Assembly: GCF_014200495.1 (NCBI RefSeq)
Contig: NZ_JACHBY010000009.1
Location: 151,210-215,209 of the forward strand
Length of the DNA stretch: 64,000 nt
Reading direction: 5' to 3'
From: Mucilaginibacter geliditolerans
Lineage (GTDB): Bacteria > Bacteroidota > Bacteroidia > Sphingobacteriales > Sphingobacteriaceae
How positions within the stretch are numbered: position 1 is the stretch's first letter; each line of letters opens with the position of its first letter. A program made the translations under genes and the position numbers. The notes under the pieces were generated by a model, which ran no database searches, had not been told where the DNA came from, and saw only the letters and a list, made by a program, of their open reading frames with translations. Positions 7,406 through 16,764 of this stretch are shown piece by piece.

Positions 7406-9856
7406 TTATTGATTACCTGTGCCTTTGTTGCTGTTTTTCGTATCGTCGTTATCTATCCCGTGTTGATTTTTCTTGATGTCGCTGTTCAGTCTGCCAAACT
7501 TGTAGCTCACCCTTAGGGCAAATGTACGGTATGTTTGCTCATGATTATCCACCTGCGAAAAATCTGGGGTATTGGTTGTTGAGCTTCCATGCCAATATTT
7601 GCTCCATGGGTTATTAGCTACTAAGGATATGCTGGCGGTTTTTTTCAGGAAATCTTTACTGAATACATAGGAATTAAATATAAAATAACTTGATTTCCCC
7701 TGTAAAGTAACATTGCCGCTAAAGTAACCGGTGTTCATTCCTATGCGGTAGCCGCTTGCAAATTTGTAACTGATACTGGTAAACATATTGCCCATGTAAC
7801 CGCTATTTTTGTACGACGTTCCATTATAAAAACCCTGCAACCATAAGCGATTTAATAAACCATTAATGTTTACTGATAGTTTTGATGTTATAGGAATATT
7901 AGCATTAATGTTATAGCCCAAAGTTCTGTTGCTGCCTAAATTTTGATAAGTTGAGTAAGTAACTGTATCCAGTTGATTACCTATTGTCTCCGTTTTAAGG
8001 CTGGTCACGTTTTGGATAGAATTGTTGGAAAACGAATAACTGAACCCTGTATTTATTGATGCTTTTGAAAAATGACTGTAATTTAACTCAAATACATGGT
8101 TTAATTCGGGTTTCAGATTGGGATTACCTGAGCTGATGAACTGCGGATCGGACCTGTCAACAAAAGGATTTAACTCACTTATAGAAGGGCGTTGTATACG
8201 CTCTGTAAACCCAAAATTGATACTGTTATTTTTAAACTGGCGCTGTATAGAAACAGATGGAATAAGATTGGTATAATTTGTGTTTAAGGTAGAACCCACC
8301 GAACTAAAATCAGCATTAACGGTAGTTTCCTCTAATCGTAACCCGGCCTTTCCTGTCCAGTCCTTTAATTTTACCTGGTATGAGTTGTATAAACTGTATA
8401 CATCCTGGTGATAATTAAAGTTGTTGGTTTGCTCGTCATTTTGCAGGTATTCATTACTTTGCGTGTTAGCCAATGTATCCTGGTGAAAATCACTGAAATT
8501 ATTTCTGAAGATGGCTTTACCGCCTACTTCAAGACTAAACTTTTTAAAAGGCTGCGCATAATCAATCTGTACTGTTTGATCTCTTTCACCGGAATTATTG
8601 TATTGACGGAAATTTGGCTGGCGATAATTGATCGTATCAGTAAATAAGTTCTGATTGTATTCATTATCAGGAGAATAACTATACCTGTATGACAAGGTCA
8701 ATAACTGATCCTTACTCTTTTTAAACCCTAGCTGATAATTAATGCTTGCATCAACACCAGTATACTTTGAAGTACTGCCATTGTTTGTAGCATATTGCTG
8801 CGAGATAATATTATTCATCACAGTTTGTGTAAAACTGCCTTCGCCATTGTTATTTATACCATTATTGAAATCAATTGACGCGGTAACCAGGTTAAGCGAA
8901 TCAATCTCATAGCTAAATTCACCATCAAAATACTTGTAGTTGCCGGTATAATCGGCACTGCCAGATTGTGTTAAAACAGATGCCGGGTTAAAAAAGGTTT
9001 GTGTATTATCAAAGGGATTTGTGGATTTGTTTTGTCGGCCCAAGCCTGCGTAGCCAGAAAAACCGAACTTACCTTCCTTTACCGTGCCATTTAAATTAAC
9101 GCCGGGGCCCCAAATTGTATTATAGCGCGCATTAACGCCAATGTTATAACCCTGGTCGGCATTTTTTGTGGTGATGATATTAATGATACCAGCTAAGCCT
9201 TCCGCATCATATTTTGCCGGAGGTGTAGTGATCACCTCAATTTTTACAATGTTGGTAGCCGGCATAGACCGTAATACATCCGACGGATTTTTAGCTAGCA
9301 AAGCTGATTCTTTACCATTTACCAATATTTTATAGTTGCCGCTGCCTTTCAGCTGGATATTATCGTTCGCATCAACCGTTAATAAGGGCACCTTTCGCAT
9401 CATATCCAGCGCAGTTATCGATTTACTTTCCGGGTCGGAAGATACGTTATAGCTAATACGGTCAACTTCCTGTTGCATCAGGGGTTTTACAGCTGTTACC
9501 GAAACTTCCTTTAATTGATTGGTTGCCGGTTTCAGTTTTATTTTACCTGCATTAGTAACGCCTGCGGCAGATGATATATTAATAACCTTAGTGCTATATC
9601 CTATAAAAGCCAATACAAGCTGATATTTTTTGCCTGCCGGAGCCTTCAGTTCGAAACTACCGTCATCTTTTGTTAAATTACTTTTTACGGGTACTTTAGT
9701 TTGGGCATCCTGTAAAGCTACGGTAACATAGCCCTGTGGCTGGTTGGTCACCGAATCGATCACGATACCTTTAACAGTTACGATTGGAACAGCATTTTGA
9801 GCCAATGCCATGGCATAAAAATAACAGCACAGCGCTGTTAGTAGAATTTTTCTCAT
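7406..9856 (-). CDS. Outer membrane beta-barrel protein with carboxypeptidase-regulatory and plug domains
   Basis: An 816-residue TonB-receptor-like outer membrane protein. A signal peptide covers residues 1-19, then a carboxypeptidase-regulatory-like domain (about 25-110, VTVKGIVIDSVTNQPQGYV), a plug-like domain (about 120-230, with KILVNGKESALL and VEVITTPPAKYDAEG-type text) and a barrel of the OMP_b-brl_3 type to the C-terminus. The segment PPAKYDAEGLAGIINI is a hallmark of this subgroup. Such proteins import or surface-display substrates that are hard to predict. The C-terminal tail after the barrel is polar (SDIKKNQHGIDNDDTKN). No SusD partner is adjacent. Confidence 0.87.
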   Translation of the reverse strand: MRKILLTALCCYFYAMALAQNAVPIVTVKGIVIDSVTNQPQGYVTVALQDAQTKVPVKSNLTKDDGSFELKAPAGKKYQLVLAFIGYSTKVINISSAAGVTNAGKIKLKPATNQLKEVSVTAVKPLMQQEVDRISYNVSSDPESKSITALDMMRKVPLLTVDANDNIQLKGSGNYKILVNGKESALLAKNPSDVLRSMPATNIVKIEVITTPPAKYDAEGLAGIINIITTKNADQGYNIGVNARYNTIWGPGVNLNGTVKEGKFGFSGYAGLGRQNKSTNPFDNTQTFFNPASVLTQSGSADYTGNYKYFDGEFSYEIDSLNLVTASIDFNNGINNNGEGSFTQTVMNNIISQQYATNNGSTSKYTGVDASINYQLGFKKSKDQLLTLSYRYSYSPDNEYNQNLFTDTINYRQPNFRQYNNSGERDQTVQIDYAQPFKKFSLEVGGKAIFRNNFSDFHQDTLANTQSNEYLQNDEQTNNFNYHQDVYSLYNSYQVKLKDWTGKAGLRLEETTVNADFSSVGSTLNTNYTNLIPSVSIQRQFKNNSINFGFTERIQRPSISELNPFVDRSDPQFISSGNPNLKPELNHVFELNYSHFSKASINTGFSYSFSNNSIQNVTSLKTETIGNQLDTVTYSTYQNLGSNRTLGYNINANIPITSKLSVNINGLLNRLWLQGFYNGTSYKNSGYMGNMFTSISYKFASGYRIGMNTGYFSGNVTLQGKSSYFIFNSYVFSKDFLKKTASISLVANNPWSKYWHGSSTTNTPDFSQVDNHEQTYRTFALRVSYKFGRLNSDIKKNQHGIDNDDTKNSNKGTGNQ

Positions 9857-9908
9857 ATGACGTTAATAGTTGCTTAGGTAGACGTAGAAATTATCTGTTC
9901 GTTACAAA

Positions 9909-9944
9909 CAGGTAAAGGTATTTTTATGCAGGTAAAGGTATTTT
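9909..9944. repeat. 16-bp direct repeat upstream of the beta-barrel gene
   Basis: CAGGTAAAGGTATTTT occurs at 9909-9924 and again at 9929-9944, a 20-bp period or about two helical turns. It lies 53-88 bp upstream of the start codon at 9856. The spacing suits a dimeric or cooperative regulator; none is identified. Confidence 0.5.
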
Positions 9945-10005
9945 ACTTTTTACAGACAAAAAAGCATTTAACAAACTTTAACTAAAAGATTAGTTTAAAT
10001 TAACA

Positions 10006-10569
10006 CTACAACCTATTGTACTTAGTCATAGTAAGTTCCGTACCAATTGTGGCGAAACTTTTTATAATTTCAATAGAGCGGTCAATCAATGCAGGGAGTT
10101 CAGGTTTTTCATCATCATCAAAGCCGCTCAGTACATAATCAACCTGGCGGCCTTTAGGGTAGTTATCACTCACGCCAAAACGCAGGCGCGCGTATTCATT
10201 GTTGCCAAGGGTAGCCTCGATATGCTTTAAACCGTTATGCCCGGCAGCGCTTCCTTTAGGTTTCAGGCGTAGCGTGCCTAATGGCAATGCAATATCATCC
10301 ACAATAACCAATACATTTTCAACGGGGATCTTCAGTTCCTTCATCCAATGATTAAGGGCTTTACCGCTCAAATTCATATAGGTGGTTGGCTTAATAAGGT
10401 ATAGCGTACGGCTTTTGTAGTTTACTTCGGTATAATAAGCCAGGCGCATGTTATAAAACTTAACATTTTCCTGCTTGGCCATTTCATCCAATACCATAAA
10501 CCCGATGTTATGCCGGGTATCAGCATATTCAGGACCAATGTTACCTAAACCAACTATAAGATATTTCAT
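10006..10569 (-). CDS. pth: Peptidyl-tRNA hydrolase
   Basis: A 187-residue enzyme that frees tRNA from peptidyl-tRNA dropped by ribosomes. The N-terminus MKYLIVGLGNIGPEYADTRH includes N10 and the catalytic H20. TYMNLSG, VVDDIALPLG (catalytic-dyad aspartate) and GHNGLK follow in the standard order. The length matches the bacterial Pth family. It is the last gene in the co-oriented translation run prs-rplY-pth, separated from rplY by 342 bp packed with nested palindromes. Confidence 0.96.
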   Translation of the reverse strand: MKYLIVGLGNIGPEYADTRHNIGFMVLDEMAKQENVKFYNMRLAYYTEVNYKSRTLYLIKPTTYMNLSGKALNHWMKELKIPVENVLVIVDDIALPLGTLRLKPKGSAAGHNGLKHIEATLGNNEYARLRFGVSDNYPKGRQVDYVLSGFDDDEKPELPALIDRSIEIIKSFATIGTELTMTKYNRL

Positions 10570-10570
10570 A

Positions 10571-10918
10571 AGCCCCTAACCCCTAAAGGGGAACTTTTTG
10601 ATTTGCACGATTGAATCGCTTTGTTATTTAATAAATAGCGATGGGTTTGAAACCATGAGCGTTCAAAATCCTGAATGTCATGCTGAATTTATTTCAGCAC
10701 CCCACTTGCAAAGTGTATACCAGGCAAGCCGCTTGTCCTGTGAGATGCCGAAACAAGTTCGGCATGACGGTGGATTATAACGTTTCGATTCCTCCCGATT
10801 TCAAACCTGTCGCTATGCGAAGATATTATTTCTATACAAGAACAGCGATAAGTAAACTTATCGCTGTTCAAATTAGTTAACCCTTAACTCCCCCTTCAGG
10901 GGGGCGGGGGCTTATTTT
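10571..10918. repeat. Nested palindrome cluster between rplY and pth
   Basis: Facing GC-rich elements lie at the outside: 10571-10599 with CCCCTAAAGGGG, and 10877-10918 with CCCCCTTCAGGGGGG. Inside these is an imperfect inverted pair, GCGATGGGTTTGAAACC near 10638-10654 and GATTTCAAACCTGTCGC near 10798-10814. The innermost element, at 10676-10770, has ends CATGCTGAA and GCCGAAACAAGTTCGGCATG. A separate perfect 14-bp hairpin sits at 10840-10869. The layout looks like successive insertions of repeats into older repeats. No credible gene is present. Confidence 0.65.
10840..10869. terminator. Perfect 14-bp hairpin downstream of rplY
   Basis: GAACAGCGATAAGT pairs perfectly with ACTTATCGCTGTTC across a 2-nt loop. 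It is 43 bp past the rplY stop codon. Only TTGTATAG follows on the minus strand, so termination is possible but not certain. Confidence 0.35.
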
Positions 10919-11496
10919 TTGCCTGAAGCAGCTTCCTGCTCAGCCTGACGTAATGCACGTGAAGTAGTTACCGATACAATGGTATCTTCAATAGCGTTAG
11001 TAATGATTAAGTTAGCTACTTTAATTTCAGCAACTTTTACTGATTTACCAACTTCTAAACCTTCAATGCTTACTTCAATCGCATCTAAGTGATCTTTAGG
11101 TAATGCTTTGATACGTAATTTTCTTAGTTTCTGAACTAATTTACCACCGGCTTTAACACCTGATGAGCTTCCGGTTAATTTAATCGGAATTTCAATGGTA
11201 ACTGGTTTTTTCTCATCTAACAATAGAAAATCTACGTGGATGATCTGCTCAGTTAATGGGTGAAACTGGATATCTTTAATGATAGCCTGTGAAGTTACAC
11301 CAGCAATTTGTAAATCGATGAAATGAACAACCGGTGTATAAACTACGGCTTTCAAATCAGCTGCGGACACTGCAAAGTGGGTTTGGGTTGGCCCACCGTA
11401 AAGTACTGCTGGTACCAGGCTCTGGTAACGCAATTCCTTCGCGTCTCGTTTCCCTACGTTCTCTCTTAAAGAACCGCTAATAGCAATTGATTTCAT
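10912..11496 (-). CDS. rplY: 50S ribosomal protein L25, general stress (CTC/TL5) form
   Basis: A 194-residue protein that binds 5S rRNA. Residues 1-90 form the L25 core, opening MKSIAISGSLRENVGKRDAK with the LRYQSLVPAVLYGG segment. The C-terminal CTC domain follows, with the LRKLRIKALPKDHLDAIEVS text. The length agrees with the long CTC form rather than the 94-residue enterobacterial L25. It follows prs by 130 bp, and that gap holds a heptad-phased inverted repeat. Confidence 0.95.
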   Translation of the reverse strand: MKSIAISGSLRENVGKRDAKELRYQSLVPAVLYGGPTQTHFAVSAADLKAVVYTPVVHFIDLQIAGVTSQAIIKDIQFHPLTEQIIHVDFLLLDEKKPVTIEIPIKLTGSSSGVKAGGKLVQKLRKLRIKALPKDHLDAIEVSIEGLEVGKSVKVAEIKVANLIITNAIEDTIVSVTTSRALRQAEQEAASGKK

Positions 11497-11521
11497 TTGT
11501 TTTTATTTATTCTTGTTAATA

Positions 11522-11622
11522 GTTGATGGTTCATAGTAAACTATGCCCACCTTGTGTATTCTCTTTTTATTATGATGATCTGTTGTTCAAAAACTATGAA
11601 CTATGAACCATCAGCCATGAAC
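11522..11622. repeat. Heptad-phased inverted repeat between prs and rplY
   Basis: The right arm (11592-11622) is made of consecutive 7-nt words such as AACTATG, AACCATC and AGCCATG. The left arm (11522-11546) has matching complementary words such as GTTGATG and GTTCATA. TGATGGTTCATAGT (11524-11537) pairs perfectly with 11600-11613. See the finding on heptad elements. Confidence 0.6.
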
Positions 11623-11626
11623 TTTC

Positions 11627-12571
11627 TCAATCCACCTTAAACAACTGGCTTATTGAGCCATGTTCGTTTACATTTTCAATAGCACTTGCAAACAGTTTAG
11701 CGGTTGTTAATACTCTTATCTTCTCGCTTTGATATTTCAGTGGTATAGTATCCGTAACTATCAGCTCAGTTAATACCGAATTCTCGATAGTTTCATATGC
11801 TTTTCCTGATAATACCGGGTGCGTACAAACCGCTCTTACGGTACGTGCGCCACGCTCCATAATTAATGCTGCTGCTTTAGCCAGCGTACCTGCGGTATCG
11901 CAAATATCATCTATCAGTACAATGTCCTGATCGGTTACATCACCTATCAGTGTCATTGATTCAATTTCATTTGCACGTTTGCGGCGTTTATCGCAAATAA
12001 CAACCTCGGCATTAAAAAACTTGGCGAAGCTGCGTGCCCTGTATGAACCGCCCATATCCGGCGAGGCAATCGTTAAATTACCTAAGCCCAGGCTTTTTAT
12101 ATAAGGTACAAAAATGATCGAAGCATCCAGGTGATCAACCGGGATGTCAAAAAATCCTTGTATCTGAGCCGCGTGCAGATCCATGGTCATAATACGGTTA
12201 ATACCCGCTGCAACCAATAAATTAGCTACCAGCTTTGAGCCGATTGCCACACGTGGTTTGTCTTTTCTATCCTGGCGTGCCAGCCCAAAGTAAGGGATAA
12301 CTGCCGTTACATAATGTGCTGATGCCCTGCGTGCAGCGTCAATCAGCATTAGTAATTCAATTAAGTTATCAGTTGGCGGGTTGGTTGATTGTATTAAAAA
12401 CACATCGCAACCACGTACTGATTCATTAAAATGCGGCTGAAATTCGCCATCACTAAATACTGAAAGGGTCACCTCACCTAATTCGCGCCCGTAAGCATCA
12501 GCAATATTTTGTGCCAATACTTGAGTACCTGAACCTGCAAATAACTTAATGGGGTTAAACTGTAAAGGCAT
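11627..12571 (-). CDS. prs: Ribose-phosphate pyrophosphokinase
   Basis: A 314-residue enzyme that makes PRPP from ribose 5-phosphate and ATP for purine, pyrimidine, histidine and NAD synthesis. Family marks are the SDGEFQPHFNESVRG segment (residues 40-54), the catalytic flexible-loop and ATP segment GLARQDRKDKPR (96-107), TMDLHAAQIQGFF with the metal/ATP histidine (129-141), and the PRPP-binding loop VLIDDICDTAGTL near 225-237. It is a full-length class I enzyme. It lies downstream of tRNA-Gln and upstream of rplY on the same strand. Confidence 0.96.
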   Translation of the reverse strand: MPLQFNPIKLFAGSGTQVLAQNIADAYGRELGEVTLSVFSDGEFQPHFNESVRGCDVFLIQSTNPPTDNLIELLMLIDAARRASAHYVTAVIPYFGLARQDRKDKPRVAIGSKLVANLLVAAGINRIMTMDLHAAQIQGFFDIPVDHLDASIIFVPYIKSLGLGNLTIASPDMGGSYRARSFAKFFNAEVVICDKRRKRANEIESMTLIGDVTDQDIVLIDDICDTAGTLAKAAALIMERGARTVRAVCTHPVLSGKAYETIENSVLTELIVTDTIPLKYQSEKIRVLTTAKLFASAIENVNEHGSISQLFKVD

Positions 12572-12583
12572 CTTCTATATTAT

Positions 12584-12744
12584 TTCGAATATCGAATTTT
12601 CGATTTCGGATTTGATTTATAATGATTTAGAATATTTAATCAGCTTGAATATCCTGTTGCCAAAGCTACTATAAAACAATTCGGATTTCGATTTTTTAAA
12701 CCGGAAAAAATCCGAAATCAAAAACCCGAAATCCGAAATCAAAT
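12584..12744. repeat. Heptad-phased inverted repeat between tRNA-Gln and prs
   Basis: The right arm (12711-12744) consists of 7-nt words such as ATCCGAA, ATCAAAA and ACCCGAA in unbroken phase. The left arm (12584-12618) has the complementary series TTCGAAT, ATCGAAT, TTCGGAT. The arms are about 90 bp apart, with a partial inner copy at 12680-12695. Confidence 0.6.
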
Positions 12745-12748
12745 TTTG

Positions 12749-12819
12749 TTGCCCGACCAGGATTCGAACCTAGACAAACGGTACCAAAAACCGTCGTACT
12801 ACCATTATACTATCAGGCA
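12749..12819 (-). tRNA. tRNA-Gln(UUG)
   Basis: A cloverleaf can be drawn: acceptor TGCCTGA/TCGGGCA with discriminator A, D-stem GTA/TAC, anticodon stem ACGGT/ACCGT around the loop TTTTGGT with anticodon TTG, and T-arm CTAGG-TTCGAAT-CCTGG. CCA is not encoded. It lies upstream of prs on the same strand. Confidence 0.93.
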
Positions 12820-13036
12820 ATCTCCTATGGTTTGTTATCCATCCCAAAAAGGAATGCAAATATAAGGCGATTTTTTTGTTATCAAAAGCAATTTTTCAAA
12901 AAGTATGAAATATCTTCATTATTTTTAAAATGACTAATTTGATCTGCTATAAGCTGCCTGTCGATATAAACACTACATAACTACTAAATTATTTGATATT
13001 CAGCTTGATAACATATTCCTCAACCATAATTACACT

Positions 13037-14425
13037 ATGAAAACATCACAACTAACGGCTTTTATTCTGCTGTTTATATTTTTTTCTTCCCGTTTATCGG
13101 CACAACAAAAGAGCAGTAATGATTCATTAACCGCCAAATTGGATGACTATTTGACCTCAGCTGTGCAAGCCGGGCAGTTTAATGGCACCGCATTAGTTGC
13201 AGAAAAAGGAAAGATCATCCTGCAAAAAGGTTACGGCTGGAAGAATTTTTCAGCACATACGCTCAACGATAATAATACCCTTTATCAGATAGGTTCTTTA
13301 ACCAAACCCTTCACGGCAATTATTATATTAAAGCTACAGGAAGAGGGCAAATTATCTGTAAATGACCTTTTAAGTAAATATTTCCCTGACCAAAAGGGCG
13401 CTGATCAAATCACTATCCAAAATTTACTGGACCATACTTCGGGCATTTATAATTATACTGACGATATCGGGCCCGAAGATTCGGCTATAGTTAGCCACCC
13501 CATAGATAGGCAATTAGCATTGGATGTATTTATTAATAAGGACCTGCTATTTAAACCGGGAACAAAATTCAGTTATAGCAATTCCGGATATTTTCTATTG
13601 GGAATGATCATAGAGAAAATAACAGGCAAGCCGTATCAGCAAGTGCTAAGGCAGTTTATCTTCACCCCTCTCGAAATGCACCATACCGGGTTCGACTATA
13701 TTAATTTAAAGGACGCTGCAAAAGCAACAGGGTACGATGTTTTTGATAGCACCCGGCATAGCATTGCTGTAAAATGGGATTCCACGGTTACTTACTCTGC
13801 CGGATCTATTTATAGCACCGCCGGAGATCTGTATAAATGGAGCAAAGCCATCGCAAAAGGCGAAATCTTATCTGCGGCTTCGTGGAAACAGGCGTTTACC
13901 CCCAATCTCGGTAATTATGGTGATGGCTGGTGGATTGATACGCTCTACGGCAACAAATACGTTACGCACAGTGGCGGCATGCCTGGTTTTATGGCAAATT
14001 TTGTTTATTATCCTGATAAGGACATCACCATTATTTTGCTGAATAATTTTGGCAACTTTGGGCAAAGCCTGCTATCCGTAAATATGGGGTTATCTGCTAT
14101 TATGTTTAACAAGCCCTATCTAAATTATACTGCTAACAAAGAGGTGGCAACTGATAAAAATACTTTACAAGCCTATACAGGCACATATGTTTATAACGAT
14201 CAGCATAAATTGATCATTACCCTTGAAAACAATACGTTATTTGTTGAGGACACTAATCCACAGGATAAATTGCCTAAAGTACAATTACACTACGGAGATG
14301 GTGATATGTTGTATATAACTGAGGCCAATTTAAAGTTTCAGTTTATAAAGGATTCAACCAACCACTATTATAAGCTAATTACCTATAATAGTGGCGGGAA
14401 AGATGCAGAATGGTTAAAGAAGTAA
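13037..14425 (+). CDS. Secreted serine hydrolase, beta-lactamase class C/penicillin-binding fold
   Basis: A 462-residue exported hydrolase. The signal peptide is residues 1-22. The catalytic triads of the family are all present: S87-LTK (SxxK), Y180-S-N (YxN) and H311-SGG (KTG equivalent). The remaining C-terminal region (about 370-462) looks like the small beta domain often attached to these proteins. Such enzymes can be D-aminopeptidases, esterases or peptidoglycan-active; a role in antibiotic resistance is not implied. It is a single gene. The convergent accA stop lies 13 nt away, with no terminator between them. Confidence 0.88.
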   Translation: MKTSQLTAFILLFIFFSSRLSAQQKSSNDSLTAKLDDYLTSAVQAGQFNGTALVAEKGKIILQKGYGWKNFSAHTLNDNNTLYQIGSLTKPFTAIIILKLQEEGKLSVNDLLSKYFPDQKGADQITIQNLLDHTSGIYNYTDDIGPEDSAIVSHPIDRQLALDVFINKDLLFKPGTKFSYSNSGYFLLGMIIEKITGKPYQQVLRQFIFTPLEMHHTGFDYINLKDAAKATGYDVFDSTRHSIAVKWDSTVTYSAGSIYSTAGDLYKWSKAIAKGEILSAASWKQAFTPNLGNYGDGWWIDTLYGNKYVTHSGGMPGFMANFVYYPDKDITIILLNNFGNFGQSLLSVNMGLSAIMFNKPYLNYTANKEVATDKNTLQAYTGTYVYNDQHKLIITLENNTLFVEDTNPQDKLPKVQLHYGDGDMLYITEANLKFQFIKDSTNHYYKLITYNSGGKDAEWLKK

Positions 14426-14438
14426 AATAAAGCGTTGC

Positions 14439-15395
14439 TTATTCTTCTATCACCACGCCCATTGAGCAGAATTTATCGATCCGCTCAGTAACTACATCAT
14501 CAATATTTTTTTCTTTTAATACTTTAAGATCTTTTAAAAGCTGTTTTTTCAGGGTTGATGCCATAGCAACCGGATCCTGGTGAGCGCCGCCAAGTGGTTC
14601 TTTTATAATGCCATCAATCAACTTGTTCTTCAGCATTTCGCTTGAGGTAAGTTTTAAAACCTCTGCCGCTCTTTCCTTATTCTCCCATGTTTTCCAAAGG
14701 ATGGTTGAGCAGTTTTCAGGAGAGATAACCGAATACCATGAGTTTTCCAGCATCAGCACCCTATCGCCAATACCAATGCCCAACGCGCCGCCCGACGCAC
14801 CTTCACCAATAATTATGCAAATAATAGGCACTTTTAGCACCGACATTTCCATCAGGTTACGTGCAATAGCCTCGCCTTGTCCGCGTTCTTCAGCCTCAAG
14901 GCCGGGGAATGCTCCGGGGGTATCTATTAAAGTAATAACCGGTTTGTTGAATTTTTCGGCAAGCTTCATCAGCCTTAATGCCTTGCGGTAACCCTCGGGG
15001 TTAGCCATACCGAAGTTTCGGTACTGGCGCTCCTTGGTATTACGGCCTTTTTGCTGGCCAATAAACATAGCTGTTTGCCCGTTTATAGAGCCAAACCCAC
15101 CTATTATAGCTTTATCATCGCCCACTGTCCTATCGCCATGCAGCTCAATAAAGTCGTCACACATCAGCTCAATATACTGTAAAGTATATGGCCTTTCGGG
15201 GTGGCGGGATATCTGTACCTTTTGCCAGCCGGTGAGGTTGGCATATATTTCGCGCTTCGCGGTTTCCAGCTTTTCTTCAAGTTCTGCAACCGAAGCGGAC
15301 ATGTCCAGTTTATTTTTATCTTCAAGCTGCTTCACTTTCTCAATCTGCACTTGCAGGTCAGCTAAAGGCTTTTCAAAATCAAACGTAATCTTCAT
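14439..15395 (-). CDS. accA: Acetyl-CoA carboxylase carboxyltransferase subunit alpha
   Basis: A 318-residue subunit that, with AccD, moves the carboxyl group from carboxybiotin to acetyl-CoA to give malonyl-CoA, the first step of fatty acid synthesis. The N-terminal coiled helix ([20 protein letters not shown]) is followed by the conserved crotonase-fold segments [45 protein letters not shown] and [20 protein letters not shown]. The length and order are standard. The partner accD is not in this window. The gene is separated from the upstream secreted protein by 47 bp. Confidence 0.96.
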   Translation of the reverse strand: MKITFDFEKPLADLQVQIEKVKQLEDKNKLDMSASVAELEEKLETAKREIYANLTGWQKVQISRHPERPYTLQYIELMCDDFIELHGDRTVGDDKAIIGGFGSINGQTAMFIGQQKGRNTKERQYRNFGMANPEGYRKALRLMKLAEKFNKPVITLIDTPGAFPGLEAEERGQGEAIARNLMEMSVLKVPIICIIIGEGASGGALGIGIGDRVLMLENSWYSVISPENCSTILWKTWENKERAAEVLKLTSSEMLKNKLIDGIIKEPLGGAHQDPVAMASTLKKQLLKDLKVLKEKNIDDVVTERIDKFCSMGVVIEE

Positions 15396-15442
15396 ACTTT
15401 GTATTGAGGCCGCTAATTTAACTAAATGAAACGGAATATTGA

Positions 15443-16096
15443 TTATTTATGATTTTCCAATGACTCAAGATGTTTGATCTGAGCCGGACTAAGCAACCGT
15501 TCAGTATTATAACAGGCTACTAAAATGGCCGTTCTGAGTTCGCCCTGGTATAATCCGTAACGATTTGCATAAAAAATAACACTGCCTTCATCTAATTTTC
15601 CTCCTTTGAACAAATCATCAAGCGTTTGCTCATTTTTAATGATGATACCGCCCATCTCCAACCTTTTGCGGTGTAGCTCGGTAGCAATAGCAGTTATTTT
15701 ATTGATCTGTATCGGACTAAGATCAATCCTTTTTTTATACTTTACCACCTCATCAGGCATCGGAAAATGGTTTAATACGGCCACCAGGTTCATATTATAC
15801 AGGTCGTCTCCTTTTAATAGGGCGCTGTATTGCTCATAAGTAAGTGTTTTAAGCGGCGAGTGTTGTGCGCTATCGGCCGGATGAATAACCGCGATTGCTT
15901 TTGATATGCTATCGGGAGAGTGAATAGTTGCAATCGGCTTTGCCGTTGTATCAGTTTTGTGCCGGATGGGGGTGTCGAGCGAATGTTTTGTTGTGTTATC
16001 CGGCAGATTTTTGATAGTACTATCAGCCGTAGTCTGCGCATTTACATGCGCTAAAAACAATACAATACAAATGGATAAGGCTATTTTTTTTATCAT
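15443..16096 (-). CDS. Exported protein of unknown function with Spy/CpxP-like helical region
   Basis: A 217-residue protein. Residues 1-20 form a signal peptide ending HVNAQ. Residues 21-85 are a low-complexity linker rich in T, D, H and K, with recurring H-S/P-x-D-S words. From about residue 120 the protein is helical, with two LSPxQI motifs (LSPIQINKI and LSPAQIKHL) that resemble the LTxxQ boxes of Spy/CpxP periplasmic chaperones. The similarity is suggestive only. It may share a transcript with accA downstream. Confidence 0.55.
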   Translation of the reverse strand: MIKKIALSICIVLFLAHVNAQTTADSTIKNLPDNTTKHSLDTPIRHKTDTTAKPIATIHSPDSISKAIAVIHPADSAQHSPLKTLTYEQYSALLKGDDLYNMNLVAVLNHFPMPDEVVKYKKRIDLSPIQINKITAIATELHRKRLEMGGIIIKNEQTLDDLFKGGKLDEGSVIFYANRYGLYQGELRTAILVACYNTERLLSPAQIKHLESLENHK

Positions 16097-16166
16097 AGTT
16101 GGGCAGCTTTATTCAATTTATCAATAATACATACAATATTTTTTACTGCATAGGCTTTAAAAAAGG

Positions 16167-16195
16167 AAGAACCCACTTTGTATAAAATGGGTTCT
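16167..16195 (-). terminator. Intrinsic terminator of the ECF sigma factor gene
   Basis: The minus strand forms an AGAACCCA/TGGGTTCT hairpin followed by CCTTTTTT. It lies 30-58 nt after the sigma factor stop codon. Confidence 0.8.
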
Positions 16196-16224
16196 TCTGA
16201 TAATATATGTTGAGTTTAATTGTG

Positions 16225-16764
16225 TTAAAATTCTTCGGCGTATACTGGTTTTTTAACGCCGTTATCATAAGCCTTTAAACTTTTCTTCAATAATTTGCGG
16301 GCAACGTGTATGCGGGTTTTAACGGTTCCGATAGGAATAATTAAATGATCGGCAATTTCATGGTATTTATGTCCTTCAAAATACATGGTGAACGGTATAT
16401 AATAATCTTCAGGCAGGCGATCAAGGGCGCGTTTAATATCATCCATCACAAATTTTGATTCACCTTGATTTTTTGTTGAACTGAATACCAGGTTTGGTGA
16501 TGAAATCTCATCAGACTTGGTAACAAATGTGCTCATTTTAACAAAACGGCGATAATTGTTGATGAAGGTATTTTTCATGATGGTATACAACCATCCTTTT
16601 AAATTTGTGCCTTCTTTAAACTTATTGTAATAAGTTATGGCTTTCAACATTGTATCCTGGACAAGGTCGTTAGCATCGTCTGCGTCATGCGTGAAATGTA
16701 AAGCATATGACCTTAATGAACTGGCCTGACGTAATACTAGGGTGTTAAACTCAATCTTTGTCAT
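16225..16764 (-). CDS. RNA polymerase ECF-type sigma factor
   Basis: A 179-residue sigma-70 family member with only regions 2 and 4. Region 2 is around residues 12-80 (ADDANDLVQDTMLKA and GWLYTIMKNTFINNYRR). Region 4 is around 108-165, with the helix-turn-helix HEIADHLIIPIGTVKTRIHVARKLLKK. It would redirect RNA polymerase to a specific promoter set. No FecR-type or ZAS anti-sigma gene is adjacent, unlike most Bacteroidota ECF factors. The upstream 259-bp gap holds a perfect hairpin at 16840-16864. It is followed by its own terminator, so it is monocistronic. Confidence 0.9.
   Translation of the reverse strand: MTKIEFNTLVLRQASSLRSYALHFTHDADDANDLVQDTMLKAITYYNKFKEGTNLKGWLYTIMKNTFINNYRRFVKMSTFVTKSDEISSPNLVFSSTKNQGESKFVMDDIKRALDRLPEDYYIPFTMYFEGHKYHEIADHLIIPIGTVKTRIHVARKLLKKSLKAYDNGVKKPVYAEEF

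Noticed and set aside
10598..10880. Short open frames of 60-66 codons on both strands between rplY and pth
   Set aside because: They are read through palindromic repeat DNA and appear on both strands; no conserved protein features.
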